Below, one piece after another: positions 58,000 to 64,000 of a stretch of 64,000 nt of DNA (within the stretch, counting starts at the first letter, position 1; the number at the start of each line of letters is the position of its first letter). The position numbers and the translations under genes were made by a program. Source of the DNA: Gerris lacustris (lineage: Eukaryota; Arthropoda; Insecta; Hemiptera; Gerridae); contig OX578280.1 in assembly GCA_951217055.1 (NCBI GenBank), positions 60,583,633 to 60,647,632 of the forward strand, written 5' to 3'. The notes under the pieces are model-generated. The model did not search any database. It was not told where the DNA came from and saw nothing but the letters and a program-made list of their open reading frames with translations.

Positions 58000-58472
58000 G
58001 GGAGCCAGGGTAGCCGAGCGTCTTAGGGCGGTCGCTCAGCTATCACTAAGTCGAGGCAACTCGAGGTCGTGGGTTCGATCCCGTGCCATGATACTCTGAA
58101 TTGCATCAATGAATCGCGGACGGTGCAGGGCGAGGGACACCCTTTATGGGGACTCTTCCCCCACTCTTTGATGTGGGTCCGATCCGCGTCATGATGATGT
58201 GATTTGTATCTATGGTTCGAGGACGGAGCAGGGCGAGGGACACCCTTTATGGGGACTCTTCCCCCACGCTTTGACGCACGCTTATATAGCTTACTAATGA
58301 CCACACCATACTCGCTTCGGCGGTACAATGTACAAATGTATGATGTGTGAAGTAACTGGAACTCTCCACCACGGGGCGTAAAAAGGGCCTAAGTGATGGC
58401 CTAATTGCAAGGTTCGAACAAGTGGTTCGTCCTACCCGTTCTAGTAGGAAGTACTAGACTACTACTACTACT
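58000..58472 (+). mobile_element. tRNA-derived SINE, full length (473 bp)
   Basis: Head GGGAGCCAGGGTAGCCGAGC carries a Pol III A-box (TAGCCGAGCGTCTTAGGG). A B-box lies in GGGTTCGATCCCG at about 58072, with a long variable region between them like a type II (Leu/Ser) tRNA. The body matches the copies at 16.4, 17.0, 33.5 and 46.5 kb. The tail is (ACT)n. Flanked by ATTGACAAATTA on both sides (57988-57999 and 58473-58484). The host DNA is itself a tandem of this motif, so the duplication could be coincidental. An internal ~120-bp segment is duplicated (58119-58268). Confidence 0.82.
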
Positions 58473-58669
58473 ATTGACAAATTATATAAACTTTAGTAAC
58501 TTATTGACAAATTAAATAAACTTTAGTAACATATTAACAAATTAAATAAAAATTTGGTATAAAATTTCTGCTAACCATGTAAATTTTTTCAAAGGAAAAA
58601 ATTGTCTTAATTAATCGATATTGTAAGTATAAATGATAATTAATATGGTGCGGAGGCTTCCACGGATGG

Positions 58670-58830
58670 ACTTGTTAATAAACAGCTTGGTTTTACTGTG
58701 AAATCATCCGCGGACGGAGGGGTTGAAGTCCGACGTTTCGCTTCCGTTACTGGAAGCGAAACGTCTTCAGGAAGCAAAAGCAAGACATAATGACGACTGG
58801 AGTGAAGGACGGCGTATTTATACTAGCTTT
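58670..58830. repeat. TE fragment with 14-bp palindrome
   Basis: GACGTTTCGCTTCC (58732-58745), loop GTTACT, GGAAGCGAAACGTC (58752-58765): perfect arms. A degraded relative of the left half is at about 6225-6245. Confidence 0.7.
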
Positions 58831-59116
58831 CTGGAACGTATATTGTACCTTGATTTCCCAGGGGTTCCTTGAGTCGGGTTAATCCTTTGTCCTGGTTGAT
58901 GCAGTCGGGTAGGTGCTACCTTCGTCTATTTTCCTTTGTGGAGCGGGTGATGTTTGATCTACATAATGTTTATTTACAGATGATAATTGTTGGAATATAT
59001 TAAAACAGAATGAGGATTAATTACTGTTTATGTGTGCGATTCAAAAGTTCATCCTAAAGTAATACTAATTTACACAAATTATATAATTATGTCTACTGAA
59101 ATTTCCCTCGTACACA

Positions 59117-59350
59117 ATCACTTCGTTAAGTGTTTTCCAGTTGTTAGTTGTTAGAGGCACTAATTATAAATATCTGTCCGGTACTTCTAGTGCTGAACTA
59201 TCTTATTTACATAAACACTTCGTCCAGTAATTTCCATGTGGTAGTTGCTGCAGGCACTTGTACTTAATCATTTTATCCAGTGTTTTCCATGTGTTAGATG
59301 TTAGAGGCACTAATTATAAATATCTGTCCGGTACTTCTCGTACTAACCTT
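59117..59350. repeat. ~150-bp direct repeat, two copies
   Basis: TTAGAGGCACTAATTATAAA, TATCTGTCCGGTACTTCT occurs at about 59150 and 59301, with related CACTTCGT-CCAGTGTTTTCCA-GTGTTAG spacers. Confidence 0.85.
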
Positions 59351-59729
59351 TTTTGTGTACATACTCACTTTTTATTGAGGTTAGTTGAAGTGTTAAATAT
59401 TGTAATAAAGTTTGCAGTTAGTGTAATTCTTTTACCCATCAGGAAATCGTATCTCAACACAACCGGTAGTTAAGTATAACAGAACCGGTTATATCGGTAT
59501 TTAAGTATAACCATGTAAGTCATAGACTTTAAATATCTCAAGATGAGTGACCTTTTTTACTAGTTTAAATTATAAAACGATATTAGTTTGAAATAAAAGT
59601 ATATTACATTTGAATTCCCAATGGTTGAAACATTGTTTTCCCCTCTCGAAAGCAGAATAGTGTTGATATTACCTAAACATAACCTAGAGAATACTTTTTT
59701 TGTGGGGGGGGGGGGGGGGGGGGAGAATT

Positions 59730-60295
59730 CAAAAGTTCATTTGAAATGTCTAATGCAGAGTTGATTAAACGGCTGAGTCGTGGGATCTTAGTAAAATCCT
59801 TGTGAAGTTGGCTATTGTGTACATTGGATGTTCACTGCGGTGGTCTAAGGGTATAAAACCACTGTGTGGGTCTAAAGCTATAAAACCACTCTGTGGGTAG
59901 CCACTGTGAAAACTTTCAACTAAGCAACTGATGTCTCAAAGTTAAAACAAAGTTGCGGAAAGGCAAATCCCTAAGCACAAGTTGATACTTAAGATAGAAT
60001 ACCAAATGTCGCATATCAACAAGAAAACTATACAAAACACTTTTCTCAAAACTATTTTATCGTGTAAATAATTAATGTAGTATCACTTTAATTAAATCCT
60101 TAACTAGGCCTTTTTTGACCTTGCTACCTTTTTTTTAAATAGAAGATATTTACTTATATGTTACAATGATGAGATGTGTATCTTCTTTACTAAGATCCTA
60201 TCTTAGTGAATAAATTTCAAGATAAAAAATTATTAAATGACTAAAACACTGACTAAATATGTTAATACATACCGATTTTATCTATTTAAAAGCTC
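59730..60295. other. Unassigned DNA
   Basis: Contains a short duplicated phrase (ACCACTGTGTGGGTCTAAAG and ACCACTCTGTGGGTAGCCAC at about 59860-59910). Otherwise no feature seen. Confidence 0.4.
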
Positions 60296-60299
60296 ACCT

Positions 60300-60615
60300 C
60301 CAAAACGCAAAGAACAGGTTCATCCATATTTAGCACCGAGCGAATCAGAGAAGAGGTGGATGAAGAAAATAGATGAATGAAAATACAAGAAGGGTTCGCC
60401 CACATAATATGAGCCAATACGAAATATAAATAAGATTGCACTAATAAACTTGTTCAGAAAGAAGAAAGCCAAAAGGAAGACCACAAAAAGTACGACGACT
60501 GGATAGCTAAAATCTGGAGGAAATAAGGGAAATATTAGTCGAAATGCGATCTGCGAAATAATTAGTGCGAAATGCGATCAGAGATAGAAAAAGATTGAAG
60601 GAATTATTCTGAAGG
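60300..60615 (+). pseudogene. LINE reverse-transcriptase C-terminal remnant
   Basis: One frame around 60469-60612 reads RKPKGRPQKVRRLDS, stop, NLEEIREILVEMRSAK, stop, LVRNAIRDRKRLKELF. The pattern G-R-P-x-x-R-x-x-W-D, then an acidic helix, then a ...R-D-R-x-x-W/L-x-x-L end is the usual last segment of arthropod non-LTR retrotransposon ORF2. The upstream stretch with GGTTCGCCCACATAATATGA could be the decayed G-H-(V/I)-x-R-M motif. Several stops are present, and neither the catalytic YxDD domain nor a tail was found. Clade not determined. Confidence 0.5.
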
Positions 60616-61440
60616 GAACCCATGATATGAGCCATTAGCAACTGATCACTCAATTACCTTGTTCGGCAATTCGGCAATCAATTCTGGCTTCGGAAACCTA
60701 TGCTATGGAATCACCAATTATAATGTTACCTAATTTAATAAAGAAATGTCTTATGTTCTTGCCAGCTGTTGGTGTTTTGAATCAGAAAGTAATGCGCTCA
60801 TCACTAGTTTCATGCAACTTGAATTTAAATTTGTTTTACGAAAACTCAGCTTTTCTATTTTGATTTACGAAATTTTTAAATTCCATTCGTTTAAGAGGAT
60901 GGATTTCGAAAACGGATCTGTTAAGACATCACGTTTTATTCATATTGACTTTTTTGTATCCAAAAATATAATCTTGGTTAATACGCCTTGTGCAGAACAG
61001 TTCGTTATGCTTATTCTTCGACTATAGACGTTGCTGTATTGATCACTCAGTGAAGTGGAAAAAAATAAATAAATAATAAAGTCTTCCTTCACTTATCAGG
61101 GTCCTCTTATATCTTTATTTTGGATGATTCAAGTCTTATGTGCAATTGATTAGGATATATGCTTAGTAGAGTGGTCCAAAAGTATATAGGGTAAATCTAA
61201 AAGTGAAAAATAATCTTCTACACATCGATTTCCTTGTTCCATTATGCAAACTGAACTACTATACCGAAAATTGGACCAATTGTGATATGATTTGAGGTCC
61301 CTATAATTTGAAAGTTGTTGTTGAAAGTATTATCTCTAATCCAAAAATCCGTAGGCATAATATTATGGCTTCTACTATGAATTATGGCTACTACTAGATT
61401 GGAAGTGATGCTTCTATAGCAGTTCATCGCCACCTGTGGT

Positions 61441-62166
61441 TTTTTAGGGTCCGTAGGCAAAACCAAGGACCCTTATATTTTCCTGCGTGTGTCTGTCCGT
61501 CCGTCCTCTCGCGTGCTCTCACGGCTACACCTTTCGTCCGATCACTTTGAAATTTGGCATGTATGTGTCTTGTACCTACCCACATATTTTAAAAATATAG
61601 CGACTTAACAAATATATTTTTCAAAAAAATTAGGGTAAAAAAACTTAAGGGTTAAAATGTTTTTGTTTTTTTTTTCGACACCGTGAGGGGTATCATATGA
61701 AAGGGTACGTCGAGCTGATTACAATAATATATAATTCTTTGGTTATAACTTTGATAGGGCGAGCGTAGGCAAGTTTGAAATGGGTGTGAAACGTGTCCCC
61801 CCCCCCTCTATCTCGCTTATGTGAAGTGCAAAAAATCTGAAAAAATTCCTGAACATTCTTCGACCAAAAGTAAAGATACCACTTTTTGGAAATTTCGAAA
61901 AAAATATTATTTTATTTTTTATTGACAAAATACGTTTTTTTTATAATTATGGTATTTTCGATGTATTTATATGGTTGTAGTCCGGTTCAGTGGCAAACAA
62001 AACTTTATCAGAGTGTGTTTTGTAAATATCAGACCCTTAGAATTGTTCAAAGTAAGCTTTTAGCATTTTAAAAAAACACTGTTTATATACACTTTACAGT
62101 TAAACACCATATAGTGTGGCCTACGGACCCTCGCTGTGTGCTGACTAGCACACACTTGACCTGTTT
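61441..62166 (+). mobile_element. Helentron-like family B, copy 4
   Basis: AGGGTCCGTAGGC at 61446-61458, GCCTACGGACCCT at 62119-62131, hairpin at 62136-62153, then ACTTGACCTGTTTCTTTTT. Nearly identical in body to copies 1-3. Confidence 0.88.
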
Positions 62167-63724
<1,558 letters not shown>

Positions 63725-64000
63725 GTGCCCTTATAAGAAATAATATTTGTAATTTTTGGTAAGTTTGATGATAATTTCTTGAAAAAAACAACTAATTAAC
63801 TATAACATTTCATTATTAAAGAAAACAATATATTAATAAGATTTATTTATCGTTAATCTTAATAACAAGGAATAACTTTCTTGAGAAATGAAACTCTGTA
63901 AACAACTTGTTGAAATAGGAGAACTTTTTTATTAAATGTATTTTTTATTTGCCCTCATAATTAGGGCCTTAAGTTGATTATATATTATAATATTTTTAAT

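Overview
The window is a piece of a eukaryotic nuclear genome, almost certainly an insect. It is AT-rich and dominated by transposable-element (TE) debris. It carries three spliced exons of one conserved gene on the + strand: a leucine-rich-repeat glycoprotein-hormone-type receptor (LGR1, type A LGR). I cannot fix the insect order from sequence alone. The mitochondrial fragment at 54.1-54.5 kb has the usual cox2-trnK order.

Gene layout: exon A (12110-12417) encodes the hinge and TM1. Exon B (14724-14866) encodes the end of TM1/loop and TM2. Exon C (47390-47618) encodes TM3-TM4. Splice phases join perfectly (2, 1, then an open phase 2). The introns are 2.3 kb and 32.5 kb. The LRR exons must lie upstream of the window. 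TM5-TM7 must lie downstream, so the 3' intron is over 16 kb. I saw no other intact protein-coding gene.

The rest is a layered TE landscape. It holds (1) at least five families with the same helentron-like non-autonomous architecture: a T-run followed by a subterminal inverted repeat, then the matching repeat, a short hairpin and a T-run. (2) hAT-type elements with 8-bp target duplications, at 4.3-6.0 kb, 13.27 kb (71 bp) and 40.2-41.7 kb, plus a recurrent 220-260 bp MITE. (3) PIF/Harbinger-type MITEs with TTA duplications and a broken Harbinger transposase start at 9.45 kb. (4) A complete but dead pogo-like element at 30.4-31.7 kb. (5) A Helitron (39.87-42.53 kb) containing a hAT element, and further Helitron 3' termini. 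(6) A tRNA-derived SINE in five copies. (7) A LINE reverse-transcriptase tail at about 60.4 kb. Several insertions can be proved from filled/empty paralogous sites inside the window.

Tandem arrays (62, 44, 82, 36, 23, about 62, about 71 and about 150 bp units), (TA)n tracts and perfect hairpins fill much of the remainder. The oddest signal is a short core motif (loosely, a T-rich stretch then ATGAAATTTGG then ACA-TG) that recurs near one end of otherwise unrelated TE families.
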